This document shows positions 8,552 through 16,960 of a stretch of DNA of 64,000 bases, one piece after another. The DNA is taken from assembly GCA_910589275.1 (NCBI GenBank), contig CAJUTH010000007.1, positions 33,279-97,278 of the forward strand. The letters are read 5' to 3'. The notes under the pieces were generated by a model. It had not been told where the DNA came from. It searched no databases and saw nothing but the letters and a program-made list of their open reading frames with translations. The translations under genes were made by a program, and so were the position numbers. Origin of the DNA: an uncultured Dorea sp. (GTDB taxonomy: Bacteria > Bacillota > Clostridia > Lachnospirales > Lachnospiraceae). Positions within the stretch are counted from its first letter, which is position 1, and every line of letters starts with the position of its first letter.

Positions 8552-8590
8552 AAAGACTTTCCGGAATACAATATCCGGAAAGTCTTCTAA
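8552..8590. terminator. Bidirectional terminator between sigH and tRNA-Thr
   Basis: AAGACTTTCCGGA pairs with TCCGGAAAGTCTT across a short AT loop. T- or A-rich tracts flank both sides, so it can serve both convergent transcripts. Confidence 0.85.
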
Positions 8591-8599
8591 AAATATAAA

Positions 8600-8672
8600 A
8601 GCTGTCGAGCGGAATCGAACCGCCGACCTCCGCCTTACCAAGGCGACGCTCTACCGACTGAGCCACGACAGC
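8600..8672 (-). tRNA. tRNA-Thr (anticodon GGT)
   Basis: Read on the minus strand, the acceptor arms GCTGTCG and CGACAGC pair (8666-8672 with 8601-8607). The T arm GGTTCGATTCC is intact. The anticodon loop TTGGTAA gives anticodon GGT (bases 8637-8639), reading threonine ACC/ACU. The discriminator base is T and no CCA is encoded. All arms fold. Confidence 0.95.
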
Positions 8673-8731
8673 AGATATGTATGAAATAAGCATATCATAG
8701 CTAATATCTGATTAAGATATGCAACGTGATT

Positions 8732-8761
8732 AATATACAATATAAATAGTGGTTTTGTCAA
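8732..8761 (-). promoter_or_regulatory. Promoter of tRNA-Thr
   Basis: On the minus strand TTGACA (8756-8761) and TATATT (8732-8737) are separated by 18 bp, about 60 bp upstream of the mature tRNA. Confidence 0.65.
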
Positions 8762-8851
8762 TGGTTTTTTGAAATTATTCTATTGTGGGTTATTTGGAAG
8801 TATGATAAGATTAAAAAATGACGAGAATGAACGATATAGAGGAGGATATCT

Positions 8852-10519
8852 ATGGGAGAAGAAGTGGTTTCAAAGAATTTTATTGAGCAGGAGATAGATA
8901 AAGACCTTGCAGAGGGTGTCTATACGGAAGTCTGCACCAGATTCCCGCCGGAGCCAAACGGTTATCTGCACATCGGACATGCCAAATCTATTATTTTAAA
9001 TTCAGGACTGGCAGAAAAATATCACGGAACCTTCCATCTTCGGTTTGATGACACTAACCCGACGAAGGAGGACATGGAATTTGTAGAGTCCATTAAGGCG
9101 GATGTGGAATGGCTCGGCGCTGACTTTAAGGATCATTTATATTTTGCTTCTGATTATTTTGAAGTAATGTATGAATGCGCCGTGAAGCTGATTAAGAAGG
9201 GAAAGGCATTTGTCTGTGATTTGAGTCCGGAGGAAATTCGGGAATACCGGGGCACTTTGAAGGAGCCCGGAAAGGACAGCCCGTACCGCGGCCGTTCTGT
9301 GGAAGAGAATTTAAAGCTTTTTGAAGAAATGAAGAACGGTGTATATAAAGATGGGGAGAAGGTGCTTCGGGCGAAGATTGATATGGCGTCTCCGAATATT
9401 AATATGCGCGACCCTGTGATTTACCGTGTGGCGCATATGTCCCATCATAATACAGGAGATAAGTGGTGCATTTATCCGATGTATGATTTTGCGCATCCTA
9501 TCGAGGATGCGGTGGAAAAGATCACCCATTCGATCTGTACGTTGGAATTTGAAGACCACAGGCCGCTGTATGACTGGGTAGTAAGAGAGTGTGAATTTGA
9601 TCCGGCGCCGAGGCAGATTGAATTTGCCAAGCTGTATCTGACCAATGTGGTGACCGGCAAGCGTTATATTAAGAAGCTGGTGGAAGACGGTATTGTGGAT
9701 GGATGGGATGATCCCCGTCTGGTTTCGATTGCGGCGCTCAGGAGACGTGGATTTACGCCGGAATCTCTGCGGATGTTTGTGGAATTGTGCGGGGTATCTA
9801 AGGCACAGGGCTCTGTAGATTATGCTATGCTGGAGTATTGTATCAGAGAAGACCTTAAGATGAAGCGTTCCCGGATGATGGCGGTGCTTGATCCGATTAA
9901 GCTTGTGATTGACAATTATCCGGAGGATGAAACGGAATGGCTTGAGGCGGAGAATAATCTGGAGAACGAGGCCCTTGGGAAGAGAAAACTTCCCTTCTGC
10001 CGTGAGCTTTATATTGAGAGGGAGGATTTTATGATTGAGCCTCCAAAGAAATATTTCCGGCTCTTTCCGGGAAATGAGGTCCGTTTGATGCAGGCGTATT
10101 TTGTAAAGTGCGTAAGCTATGAAACGGATGATGCAGGCAATGTGACCGTGGTTCATTGTACCTATGACCCGGAGACGAAGAGCGGAAGCGGCTTTACTGG
10201 GCGGAAAGTGAAGGGAACCATTCACTGGGTGGCGGCGCCGTATGCGAAGAAAGCGGAGGTTCGTCTCTATGAGAATCTGATTGATGAGGAGAAGGGCGTC
10301 TACAACGAGGAGGACGGTTCTATGAATATCAATCCAAATTCTCTGGAGGTTCGAAAGAATTGTTATGTAGAGCCAAATTTTGCAGATGCAAAGCCTTATG
10401 ACAGCTTCCAATTTGTGAGGAACGGATATTTCTGCATTGATGCGAAAGATTCGAAACCGGATGCTATGGTATTTAACAGAATTGTATCTCTAAAGAGCTC
10501 TTTTAGACTTCCAAAATAA
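8852..10519 (+). CDS. glnS: Glutaminyl-tRNA synthetase
   Basis: Class I synthetase that charges tRNA-Gln directly, 555 aa. FPPEPNGYLHIGHAKS near residues 30-45 carries the HIGH motif. The catalytic core has the GlnRS-type insertions, and the C-terminal beta-barrel anticodon-binding region contains NEVRLMQAYFVKC. The second class I motif is read as VVTGKR at about residues 265-270, where GlnRS enzymes commonly have MSKR; the Ser is replaced by Gly. The ATG follows GAGGAGG. It is monocistronic, with a strong terminator immediately after. The presence of GlnRS suggests the cell does not depend only on the GatCAB route. Confidence 0.95.
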   Translation: MGEEVVSKNFIEQEIDKDLAEGVYTEVCTRFPPEPNGYLHIGHAKSIILNSGLAEKYHGTFHLRFDDTNPTKEDMEFVESIKADVEWLGADFKDHLYFASDYFEVMYECAVKLIKKGKAFVCDLSPEEIREYRGTLKEPGKDSPYRGRSVEENLKLFEEMKNGVYKDGEKVLRAKIDMASPNINMRDPVIYRVAHMSHHNTGDKWCIYPMYDFAHPIEDAVEKITHSICTLEFEDHRPLYDWVVRECEFDPAPRQIEFAKLYLTNVVTGKRYIKKLVEDGIVDGWDDPRLVSIAALRRRGFTPESLRMFVELCGVSKAQGSVDYAMLEYCIREDLKMKRSRMMAVLDPIKLVIDNYPEDETEWLEAENNLENEALGKRKLPFCRELYIEREDFMIEPPKKYFRLFPGNEVRLMQAYFVKCVSYETDDAGNVTVVHCTYDPETKSGSGFTGRKVKGTIHWVAAPYAKKAEVRLYENLIDEEKGVYNEEDGSMNINPNSLEVRKNCYVEPNFADAKPYDSFQFVRNGYFCIDAKDSKPDAMVFNRIVSLKSSFRLPK

Positions 10520-10530
10520 TTGAGGAGAAT

Positions 10531-10566
10531 GCCCGCAGTACGGATAAGCGCTGTGGGCTGTTTTTT
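10531..10566 (+). terminator. Terminator of glnS
   Basis: GCCCGCAG (10531-10538) pairs with CTGTGGGC (10551-10558), allowing one G-T pair, and is followed by TGTTTTTT. Confidence 0.85.
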
Positions 10567-10572
10567 AAGAAG

Positions 10573-11970
10573 ATGAATGAACTGACAATAAATTTAAAGC
10601 CAAAGGATAAAAGACCGTTATATGAACAGATTTATCTTTATATCAAAGAAAATATTATATCTGGGAAGCTTGCTTACCGGGAAAAATTACCTTCCACAAG
10701 GCTTTTGGCAAAACATTTGGAGGTCAGTCGGAGCACGGTGGAGCTTGCTTATGAGCAGCTTCTGTCAGAAGGATATATTGAATCAGAGCCTTACCGGGGA
10801 TTTTTTGTGGCGCAGGTAGAAGGGCTGTATCATTTGATTCATGAAAAAACTGCCAGCTTAGAGAAAAGAACCGAAGAGAAAGATCAATATCGGTTTGATT
10901 TTACACCGAACGGGGTGGATTTAAAGAGCTTTCCCTATAACGCATGGAGAAAGCTTTCTAAGGACATCCTGACGGATGATAAGGTAGAGCTGTTCCGCCT
11001 GGGAAATCCACAGGGCGAGGAGGGATTTCGTGAAGCAATCCGGAAGTATCTGTATCAGGCTAGAGGCGTGAACTGCAGTCCGGAACAGATCATCGTAGGG
11101 GCGGGCAGCGATTACCTTCTGATGCTTTTGTGCTCCATATTAGGAAGAGAGCATGCGATTGCGTTAGAGAATCCTTCCTATAAGCAGGCATATCGTCTGT
11201 TTGTGAGCCAGTCCTACAGAGTTCTTCCCATTGAAATGGATGGATATGGGATGAAGGTTACCGCCCTCGAAGGCACAGAGGCGGACGTGGCGTATGTAAC
11301 GCCCTCCCATCAGTATCCCACCGGGATTGTAATGCCTATGAAACGGCGGATGGAGCTGCTAAGATGGGCAAATGAAAAGGAGGGACGCTATATTATTGAG
11401 GATGATTATGACAGCGAATTTCGGTACAAGGGGAAGCCGATTCCGGCGCTTCAGGGTTATGACAGAGGCGGAAAGGTTATTTATCTGGGAACATTTTCTA
11501 AATCAATCGCCCCGGCTATCCGCATGAGCTATATGGTTTTGCCAAAGGGACTTACGGACGTATATCTGGATAAATGCGGGTTTATTAATTCAACCGTTTC
11601 GGTAGTCGATCAGATGATCGTACGGCATTTTGTAGAAGACGGTTATTATGAAAGGCATTTGAACAAGACAAGATCCCTTTATAAGGGAAGACACGATCAG
11701 TTGATTAAGGGACTTGCGCCTCTTGCAGATGTGTGCAGGATTTCCGGCGAACATGCGGGCGTACATCTGCTTCTTACTTTCGGCGGGAAGGCAACGGAGG
11801 AAGATTTGATCAAAAGAGCTAAGAAAGCAGGAATCAGGGTGTACGGGCTGTCGGATTATATTATCGGAGAAAAAGATGAAAAGGCGACGGTACTGCTTGG
11901 GTATGCGAACTTGGCGGAGGAGGAAATAGAAGAAGCGGCGAAGATACTCTGCAGCGTGTGGAAGCCTTGA
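10573..11970 (+). CDS. MocR/PdxR-type GntR regulator with aminotransferase domain
   Basis: Transcription regulator of the MocR class, 465 aa. It has an N-terminal GntR winged helix (about residues 10-75; LPSTRLLAKHLEVSRSTV) joined to a class I aminotransferase-like domain (about 110-465). EDDYDSEFRY and GTFSKSIAPAIRMSY are visible, the latter with the lysine (about residue 310) expected to bind pyridoxal phosphate. Family members sense PLP or amino compounds, for instance PdxR controlling vitamin B6 synthesis (family knowledge). No PLP synthesis genes lie beside it, so the target is unknown. The start lies directly after the glnS terminator and has only a poor ribosome binding site. Confidence 0.88.
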   Translation: MNELTINLKPKDKRPLYEQIYLYIKENIISGKLAYREKLPSTRLLAKHLEVSRSTVELAYEQLLSEGYIESEPYRGFFVAQVEGLYHLIHEKTASLEKRTEEKDQYRFDFTPNGVDLKSFPYNAWRKLSKDILTDDKVELFRLGNPQGEEGFREAIRKYLYQARGVNCSPEQIIVGAGSDYLLMLLCSILGREHAIALENPSYKQAYRLFVSQSYRVLPIEMDGYGMKVTALEGTEADVAYVTPSHQYPTGIVMPMKRRMELLRWANEKEGRYIIEDDYDSEFRYKGKPIPALQGYDRGGKVIYLGTFSKSIAPAIRMSYMVLPKGLTDVYLDKCGFINSTVSVVDQMIVRHFVEDGYYERHLNKTRSLYKGRHDQLIKGLAPLADVCRISGEHAGVHLLLTFGGKATEEDLIKRAKKAGIRVYGLSDYIIGEKDEKATVLLGYANLAEEEIEEAAKILCSVWKP

Positions 11971-12123
11971 ATTGGGGAGTTTACCATGGTAAAATAATTC
12001 CGCCTGTGCGGTTGGGAGCTGTTTTTGGTACACGGTCCCCAATCGCATAGGTGAAAATGATTTGTAGATATATCCGTGTATCAGAATGATGATAGCTATA
12101 AAATGAAGGAGGTATTCATATTT

Positions 12124-12792
12124 ATGGACGTATTACATAAAATGACAAATGGGACGCTGTATTATTTAGATTGCACTTTTTTAGCGGATATACAGTTTAA
12201 GAGGGAAGGTCCGGATACAATTATCCTCTTTATTTCCGGGGAAGCGCCGGAGGAATTTCCTGAGAAGTTTTTCCTGATGCCGGAAGGCAGGAAGTATGAT
12301 TACAGAGCGTTCATTTTTACCTTGTCGGAAGAGTTTCATATTTGCCATGTGCCAGAGGAGGACAAAGAGTATTACACAGCCCGCGCGGTCACGAAGGATA
12401 TTCCAGAGGAGAGGAAAAATTTCCGGGTGTATGCGACCATTCAGGCTTCTCTTCTGCTAGAGGGGCAGACAAAGGAAAAGTATGTGAGCATTAAAGATAT
12501 CGGAACCGGAGGATTTCAATTTGTTTCAAAGGAGAAGTTTCAGCCGGGTACGATGGTATCTGCAATTATTCCCAGTTTAAAGGAACCGGTACATATTACT
12601 GCATGCATACAAAAACAGCGCCCTGTGCGCAGGGAGGGGCTCTATGGTTATGGATGCCAGTTTATAAATCTGCAGCCGAGAGCGGAAATGCTGATCCGCA
12701 ATTATGTATTTCAGACTGAGGTGCTTCAGGCAAAGGCGAAGAAAGAAATTTGCGAAAGCTGCTGTGACGGAGTGAACAGTAATAGAAATTGA
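12124..12792 (+). CDS. PilZ-domain protein, predicted cyclic-di-GMP receptor
   Basis: A 222-aa cytoplasmic protein with a YcgR-like N-terminal region and a C-terminal PilZ domain (about residues 95-205). ERKNFR (RxxxR-type) and DIGTGGF (DxSxxG-type) are the expected cyclic-di-GMP-binding elements, with Ser replaced by Thr in the second. Start 12124 is chosen because AAGGAGGT lies at 12106-12113; an upstream in-frame ATG at 12076 has no such site. No motility genes are nearby. The last about 13 codons (from 12751) are almost identical to the end of a dispersed repeat found at 28964-28994, so the C-terminus seems to derive from a repeat insertion. Confidence 0.82.
   Translation: MDVLHKMTNGTLYYLDCTFLADIQFKREGPDTIILFISGEAPEEFPEKFFLMPEGRKYDYRAFIFTLSEEFHICHVPEEDKEYYTARAVTKDIPEERKNFRVYATIQASLLLEGQTKEKYVSIKDIGTGGFQFVSKEKFQPGTMVSAIIPSLKEPVHITACIQKQRPVRREGLYGYGCQFINLQPRAEMLIRNYVFQTEVLQAKAKKEICESCCDGVNSNRN
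12751..12783 (+). repeat. Partial copy of the dispersed TTACTGTTCAC repeat inside the PilZ gene end
   Basis: TGCGAAAGCTGCTGTGACGG followed by AGTGAACAGTAA differs from the right end of the 28861-28995 element at only two or three positions. It covers the final codons and the stop region of the PilZ gene. Confidence 0.6.
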
Positions 12793-12820
12793 GGAATATG
12801 CACCATAGGGACGTTAAAAA

Positions 12821-12850
12821 GGGAGACCTCTTCTTTGCGGAAGGGTCTCC
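12821..12850 (-). terminator. Terminator of the small acidic membrane protein gene
   Basis: GGAGACC (12822-12828) pairs with GGTCTCC (12844-12850), with further pairing inside. The T-run (CTTTTTAACG) lies on the minus strand, so it mainly serves the leftward gene; it may also stop PilZ transcripts. Confidence 0.75.
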
Positions 12851-12864
12851 TCTTAAATATCGTA

Positions 12865-13182
12865 CTATTCAGCATTTTCTTCTGCATCTGCGGCTTTTGC
12901 TTTGTCAGCCTCGTTTTTATTTTCGTCTTTGGATGCGTCTTCCTTTTCCTCTGCTTCCTTTTCCGCAGTCTCCGGTTCTTCCGCTTTTGGGGCGGTGTTC
13001 AGAGATACATACTCTCGTTCTCCCGCCGGATTTAAATCATCATCCAGATCAAAGTCATCATCAAATTCATCTAAAAAGTCATCGTCGCTATGCTCAGATT
13101 TGTTAAGATAATATATTACGCCTGCTGCAGCAGCTCCTCCAACTGCGGCTAATCCTAATAAACGTTTGAATGTTTTTGACAT
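12865..13182 (-). CDS. Small acidic membrane-anchored protein, unknown function
   Basis: A 105-aa protein with a short basic N-terminus, one hydrophobic segment (about residues 8-25, LLGLAAVGGAAAAGVIYYL) and a very acidic tail rich in Asp, then Glu/Lys/Ala. It is probably a single-pass membrane protein with a disordered tail. The ATG on the minus strand follows GAAAGGAGTTAGACAC, a clear ribosome binding site. I do not recognise a domain. A protein of similar build (TM segment followed by an Asp/Glu-rich tail) is encoded at 61656-61913. Confidence 0.65.
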   Translation of the reverse strand: MSKTFKRLLGLAAVGGAAAAGVIYYLNKSEHSDDDFLDEFDDDFDLDDDLNPAGEREYVSLNTAPKAEEPETAEKEAEEKEDASKDENKNEADKAKAADAEENAE

Positions 13183-13397
13183 GTGTCTAACTCCTTTCTT
13201 CGGTTTCGCATATAGATAAATCTATTGTAATACCTTTTTGAGAAAAAAGAAAGGGGAAGGATATAAAAATTTAGTGAACTGTGTGAACACCATAGTTATG
13301 CAATCATTTCAAAAGGCTTCTTGAGATGGAAGATGAAGTGTGATAAACTTATCATTATGAAAATATGCGGTATGTATTCAAGTGAGGAGAGACATCT

Positions 13398-14957
13398 ATG
13401 GGGCATAAGAGATTGAAAAAGGCTAAGGGAGGGCTTTTTCGGATAATATTCAGCCGTACCGGTTTGATTTTACTGATGATATTGCTGCAGCTTGCAATTG
13501 TAGCTGTATCGACAAGTATGCTCAGGCAATATACGATTTATATTAATATGGCGTTTACTCTAGTGGGTATCTGTGTTTTGATCTATATTATCAATGCAGA
13601 GGATAACCCGGCTTTTAAGATGACATGGATTTTGTGTATCATGGCTTTTCCGGCGGTGGGGACGCTGTTCTATATTTATGTAGAACTTCAAGTAGGGACC
13701 CGGTGGGTAGGGGAGAAGCTGGAGACCTTAAAGCTGGAGGAAAGTCCTTACATGCTACAGGAGGAAGAGATTGTTGAAGAGATTAGGGACAGTAAGCCGG
13801 CTATGGCGAATCTTGCTTATTATCTGTCGAATCAACTTAGATTTCCCGCCTATCGGAATACAGAAGTGACGTATTTTCCCTTGGGAGAAGATAAATTCCG
13901 AGCGCTTACAAAAGAGCTTGAAAAAGCCAGAGAGTATATCTTTATGGAGTATTTTATTGTCGCGGAAGGTCATATGTGGAATACGATTCTAGAGATCCTC
14001 AGGAGAAAGGCAGCCGAAGGCGTTGAGGTCCGTTTTATGTATGACGGAACCTGCGCCATTACAAATTTTCCCTATAACTACTATAAGAAAATAAGGAAGA
14101 TGGGGATTCAGTGTAAGATGTCGAATCCGATTGTCCCTTTTCTCTCTACGGTACAGAACAACAGAGATCATCGGAAAATCTGTGTGATTGACGGCAGGAC
14201 TGCGTTTACCGGCGGAATCAATCTGGCGGATGAATATATTAATGAGCTGGAGCGATTCGGCCACTGGAAGGATACGGCGGTTATGCTGAAAGGCGACGCG
14301 GTACAGAGCTTCACAATGCTGTTTCTGCAGATGTGGAATCTTGATGAGAAAGAGACAGAGAATTATGAGAAGTATCTGACCATTAAGAGAGCCTGGACTA
14401 CTAGATGGACAGGTTATGTGATTCCTTATGGAGATCATCCTTACGATAATGAAGATGTAGGAGAGGAAGTTTATTTTCATATCTTGAACCATGCGAAGAA
14501 GTATGTGCACATTATGACGCCTTATCTGATTTTGGACAGTGAGATGATTACGACGCTTACTAGAGCGGCTAAGAGCGGAATCGAGGTTATTATTATCATG
14601 CCGCATATTCCGGATAAATGGTATGCGTTTGCGGTTGCGCAGACATTTTACAAGGAACTGATTCAGGCGGGTGTACAGATTTATGAATATACTCCGGGGT
14701 TTGTCCATGCTAAGGTGTTTGTATCGGACGATGATACGGCGACGGTAGGAACGATTAATCTGGACTACCGGAGTCTATATCTGCATTTTGAGTGCGGCGT
14801 ACTGATTTATAATAATCCGGTAGTCGGCAGCATTGAAGTAGATTTTCAAAATACCTTGGCGCGCAGCCATAAGGTCAGTCTGACGGAAGTTCAGAACCGT
14901 CCGCTTAAAGCGAAAGTCGTGGGACAGGTTCTGCGGTTATTTGCACCGCTCATGTGA
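13398..14957 (+). CDS. cls: Cardiolipin synthase (phospholipase D family)
   Basis: Membrane enzyme that makes cardiolipin from two phosphatidylglycerol molecules, 519 aa. Two N-terminal transmembrane segments (about residues 12-34 and 42-60, with a third hydrophobic stretch to about 95) precede two phospholipase D domains. The first HKD motif is HRKICVIDG (from about residue 257) and the second is HAKVFVSDD (from about residue 436). Both catalytic His are present. The ATG follows GTGAGGAG. It stands alone; the next gene has its own promoter. Confidence 0.93.
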   Translation: MGHKRLKKAKGGLFRIIFSRTGLILLMILLQLAIVAVSTSMLRQYTIYINMAFTLVGICVLIYIINAEDNPAFKMTWILCIMAFPAVGTLFYIYVELQVGTRWVGEKLETLKLEESPYMLQEEEIVEEIRDSKPAMANLAYYLSNQLRFPAYRNTEVTYFPLGEDKFRALTKELEKAREYIFMEYFIVAEGHMWNTILEILRRKAAEGVEVRFMYDGTCAITNFPYNYYKKIRKMGIQCKMSNPIVPFLSTVQNNRDHRKICVIDGRTAFTGGINLADEYINELERFGHWKDTAVMLKGDAVQSFTMLFLQMWNLDEKETENYEKYLTIKRAWTTRWTGYVIPYGDHPYDNEDVGEEVYFHILNHAKKYVHIMTPYLILDSEMITTLTRAAKSGIEVIIIMPHIPDKWYAFAVAQTFYKELIQAGVQIYEYTPGFVHAKVFVSDDDTATVGTINLDYRSLYLHFECGVLIYNNPVVGSIEVDFQNTLARSHKVSLTEVQNRPLKAKVVGQVLRLFAPLM

Positions 14958-14965
14958 AATAATAA

Positions 14966-14994
14966 TGTACAAGAACAGCGAATTATAGTATAAT
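14966..14994 (+). promoter_or_regulatory. Probable purA promoter
   Basis: TGTACA (14966-14971) and TATAAT (14989-14994) lie 17 bp apart. The transcript would start near 15001 and run through the palindromic repeat array before reaching purA. Confidence 0.6.
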
Positions 14995-15020
14995 ACAAAA
15001 TTGGGGACGAAAGGTTTTTT

Positions 15021-15131
15021 AACAATAAAGCATATTTATTGAAAAGCTAATGTTCAATAAGGCATACTTATTGAACTACTAATGTTCAATAAGGCATACT
15101 TATTGAACTACTAATGTTCAATAAGGTATTG
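15021..15131 (+). repeat. Array of 32-bp palindromic repeats upstream of purA
   Basis: Two perfect 32-bp copies (15053-15084 and 15085-15116) are preceded by a degenerate copy (15021-15052) and followed by a partial one (15117-15131). Each holds the palindrome TTCAATAAG-GCATA-CTTATTGAA and a constant 9-bp linker CTACTAATG. The constant linker rules out CRISPR spacers. The array ends 25 bp before the purA start and would form serial hairpins in the 5' UTR. The same unit, inverted, occurs at 18342-18437 before metA. Confidence 0.9.
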
Positions 15132-15156
15132 CGTATAACACACAGGAGGAATTGTT

Positions 15157-16437
15157 ATGGTAAAAGCAGTAGTCGGCGCAAACTGGGGAGATGAAGGGAA
15201 AGGCAAGATAACGGACATGCTTGGAGAGCAGGCCGATATTATTGTTCGTTTTCAAGGAGGTGCCAATGCGGGACACACGATAATCAATAATTATGGCAAG
15301 TTTGCACTCCACACGCTGCCATCAGGCGTATTTTATGATCATACGACCAGTATTATTGGAAATGGCGTTGCTTTGGATATACCGATTTTATTTAAGGAGA
15401 TTCAGTCGATTATTGACAGAGGCGTGCCAATGCCTAAGATTCTAGTGTCTGACCGTGCGCAGATGGTAATGTCTTACCATAAGAATTTCGATGCATACGA
15501 GGAGGAGCGTTTGGGGGGCAAATCTTTTGGTTCAACAAAATCGGGGATCGCGCCATTTTATTCTGACAAGTATGCGAAAGTAGGCTTTCAGGTAAGCGAG
15601 TTGTTTGACGATGAGCTTCTGAAGGAAAAGGTAGTGCGTGTGGCAGAACAGAAGAATGTACTCCTGAAGCATTTGTACCACAAACCGGAAATTGATCCGG
15701 ATGAGTTGTACAAGGAATTGCAGGAATATAAAAGGATGGTAGAGCCATATGTGTGTGATGTGTCTCTGTACCTTTACAACGCATTAAAGGAAGGTAAAGA
15801 GATTCTTTTGGAGGGACAGCTTGGTTCCTTAAAAGACCCGGATCATGGCATCTATCCGATGGTGACGTCTTCTTCTACGCTGGCGGCTTATGGAGCGATC
15901 GGCGCGGGGATTCCTCCGTATGAGATCAAGAAGATTATTACGGTATGCAAGGCTTATTCCAGCGCAGTAGGCGCGGGGGCTTTTGTCAGTGAGATTTTTG
16001 GAGACGAGGCGGATGAGCTGAGACGCCGCGGCGGAGACGGCGGAGAATTTGGCGCTACAACAGGCCGGCCAAGGCGTATGGGATGGTTTGACTGTGTGGC
16101 ATCTAAATATGGCTGCAGGATGCAGGGCGCAACAGATGTGGCTTTTACGGTGTTAGACGTACTGGGATATTTGGATGAGATTCCGGTATGCGTAGGTTAT
16201 GAGATCGATGGGGAAGTGACGACAGAATTTCCGACTACTCATCTGCTGGAGAAGGCAAAACCGGTGTATGAGACGCTTCCAGGCTGGAAATGTGATATTT
16301 CCGGAATTCGAGATTATGAAAAGCTTCCGAAGAATTGCCGCAGATATATTGAGTTCGTAGAAGAGCATATCGGATATCCGATCACGATGGTATCTAACGG
16401 ACCGGGACGCGATGATATTATTTACCGTCAGTCGTAA
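15157..16437 (+). CDS. purA: Adenylosuccinate synthetase
   Basis: Catalyses the first committed step from IMP to AMP: GTP-dependent joining of IMP and aspartate. 426 aa, full length. GANWGDEGKGKITD at the N-terminus is the GTP-binding loop with the catalytic Asp, and FQGGANAGHT carries the catalytic His. TGRPRRMGWFD and SNGPGRDD near the C-terminus are typical. The ATG follows AGGAGGA. It is preceded by the 32-bp repeat array in what is probably its untranslated leader. No other purine genes are adjacent. Confidence 0.97.
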   Translation: MVKAVVGANWGDEGKGKITDMLGEQADIIVRFQGGANAGHTIINNYGKFALHTLPSGVFYDHTTSIIGNGVALDIPILFKEIQSIIDRGVPMPKILVSDRAQMVMSYHKNFDAYEEERLGGKSFGSTKSGIAPFYSDKYAKVGFQVSELFDDELLKEKVVRVAEQKNVLLKHLYHKPEIDPDELYKELQEYKRMVEPYVCDVSLYLYNALKEGKEILLEGQLGSLKDPDHGIYPMVTSSSTLAAYGAIGAGIPPYEIKKIITVCKAYSSAVGAGAFVSEIFGDEADELRRRGGDGGEFGATTGRPRRMGWFDCVASKYGCRMQGATDVAFTVLDVLGYLDEIPVCVGYEIDGEVTTEFPTTHLLEKAKPVYETLPGWKCDISGIRDYEKLPKNCRRYIEFVEEHIGYPITMVSNGPGRDDIIYRQS

Positions 16438-16538
16438 TAAGACGGGAAGAATGAAAAAATTGTAGGATTGTGCATAATAATTATGGCATTGCAGATACTA
16501 TGTCTGTGAAATATATTTTTTGAAGGAGGTATCTTGCA

Positions 16539-16853
16539 ATGCCGGAATTAAGATGTACAGTACAGACCTGCGCTCATAATAAAGAATTTTATTGTGATCT
16601 GGATAAGATTCAGGTTGGAGGCGACAGGGCAAAGCGTGCGGCCGAGACCTGCTGCGACAGTTTTGTAGAGCGGAAGGGTGATTCCTATAGTAATGTTGCG
16701 GGAGAAGCTTCCCCGACCAGCAAGATTGACTGTGAAGCTGTGGACTGCATGTATAATGACGAATGCCAGTGCCATGCTGGCAAGATCAGCGTAGAGGGAA
16801 GCAATGCTTGTAAGTGCAAGGAAACAGAATGCGCGACCTTTACATGCTGTTAG
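16539..16853 (+). CDS. Cysteine-rich protein with two DUF1540 domains
   Basis: A 104-aa protein with two copies of a short Cys-rich module, about residues 4-44 (CTVQTCAHNKEFYCDL through TCCDSF) and 63-104 (CEAVDCMYNDECQCHA through CATFTCC). Each resembles DUF1540, found in many Clostridia and likely to bind metal, though its function is not established. The ATG follows GAAGGAGGT. It is preceded by a 100-bp gap and followed by its own terminator, so it is probably monocistronic. Confidence 0.85.
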   Translation: MPELRCTVQTCAHNKEFYCDLDKIQVGGDRAKRAAETCCDSFVERKGDSYSNVAGEASPTSKIDCEAVDCMYNDECQCHAGKISVEGSNACKCKETECATFTCC

Positions 16854-16868
16854 AAGGAAGGTATGGAG

Positions 16869-16908
16869 ATAAGGATGCGGCAAATGGGTTTGCTGTATCC
16901 TTATTTTT
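16869..16908 (+). terminator. Terminator of the DUF1540 gene
   Basis: A 16-bp stem (16869-16884 with 16889-16904, allowing G-T pairs), tight loop, then TTTTAT. Its 3' arm contains the -35 box of the next promoter. Confidence 0.75.
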
Positions 16909-16918
16909 ATGCTATACT
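16890..16918 (+). promoter_or_regulatory. Promoter of the AI-2E-family permease gene
   Basis: TTGCTG (16890-16895) and TATACT (16913-16918) are spaced 17 bp apart, partly inside the preceding terminator stem. Confidence 0.6.
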
Positions 16919-16960
16919 AGGCGATAGTAAAATCGATGAATCTAGCGGGAGTGTTCAAAT

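Noticed and set aside
9311..10411. Long minus-strand frame inside glnS (366 codons)
   Set aside because: The plus-strand frame is a complete GlnRS with all motifs. The opposite frame has basic, low-complexity composition typical of antisense shadows.
11971..12043. Long-range ATTGGGGA/TCCCCAAT repeat after the MocR gene
   Set aside because: Arms are only 8 bp and 57 bases apart with no T-run directly after; too weak to call a terminator.
15021..15131. CRISPR-like array (regular 32-bp repeats)
   Set aside because: The 9-bp linker is constant, the repeat contains the full palindrome, there are few copies and no cas genes are near. It is a tandem palindromic array instead.
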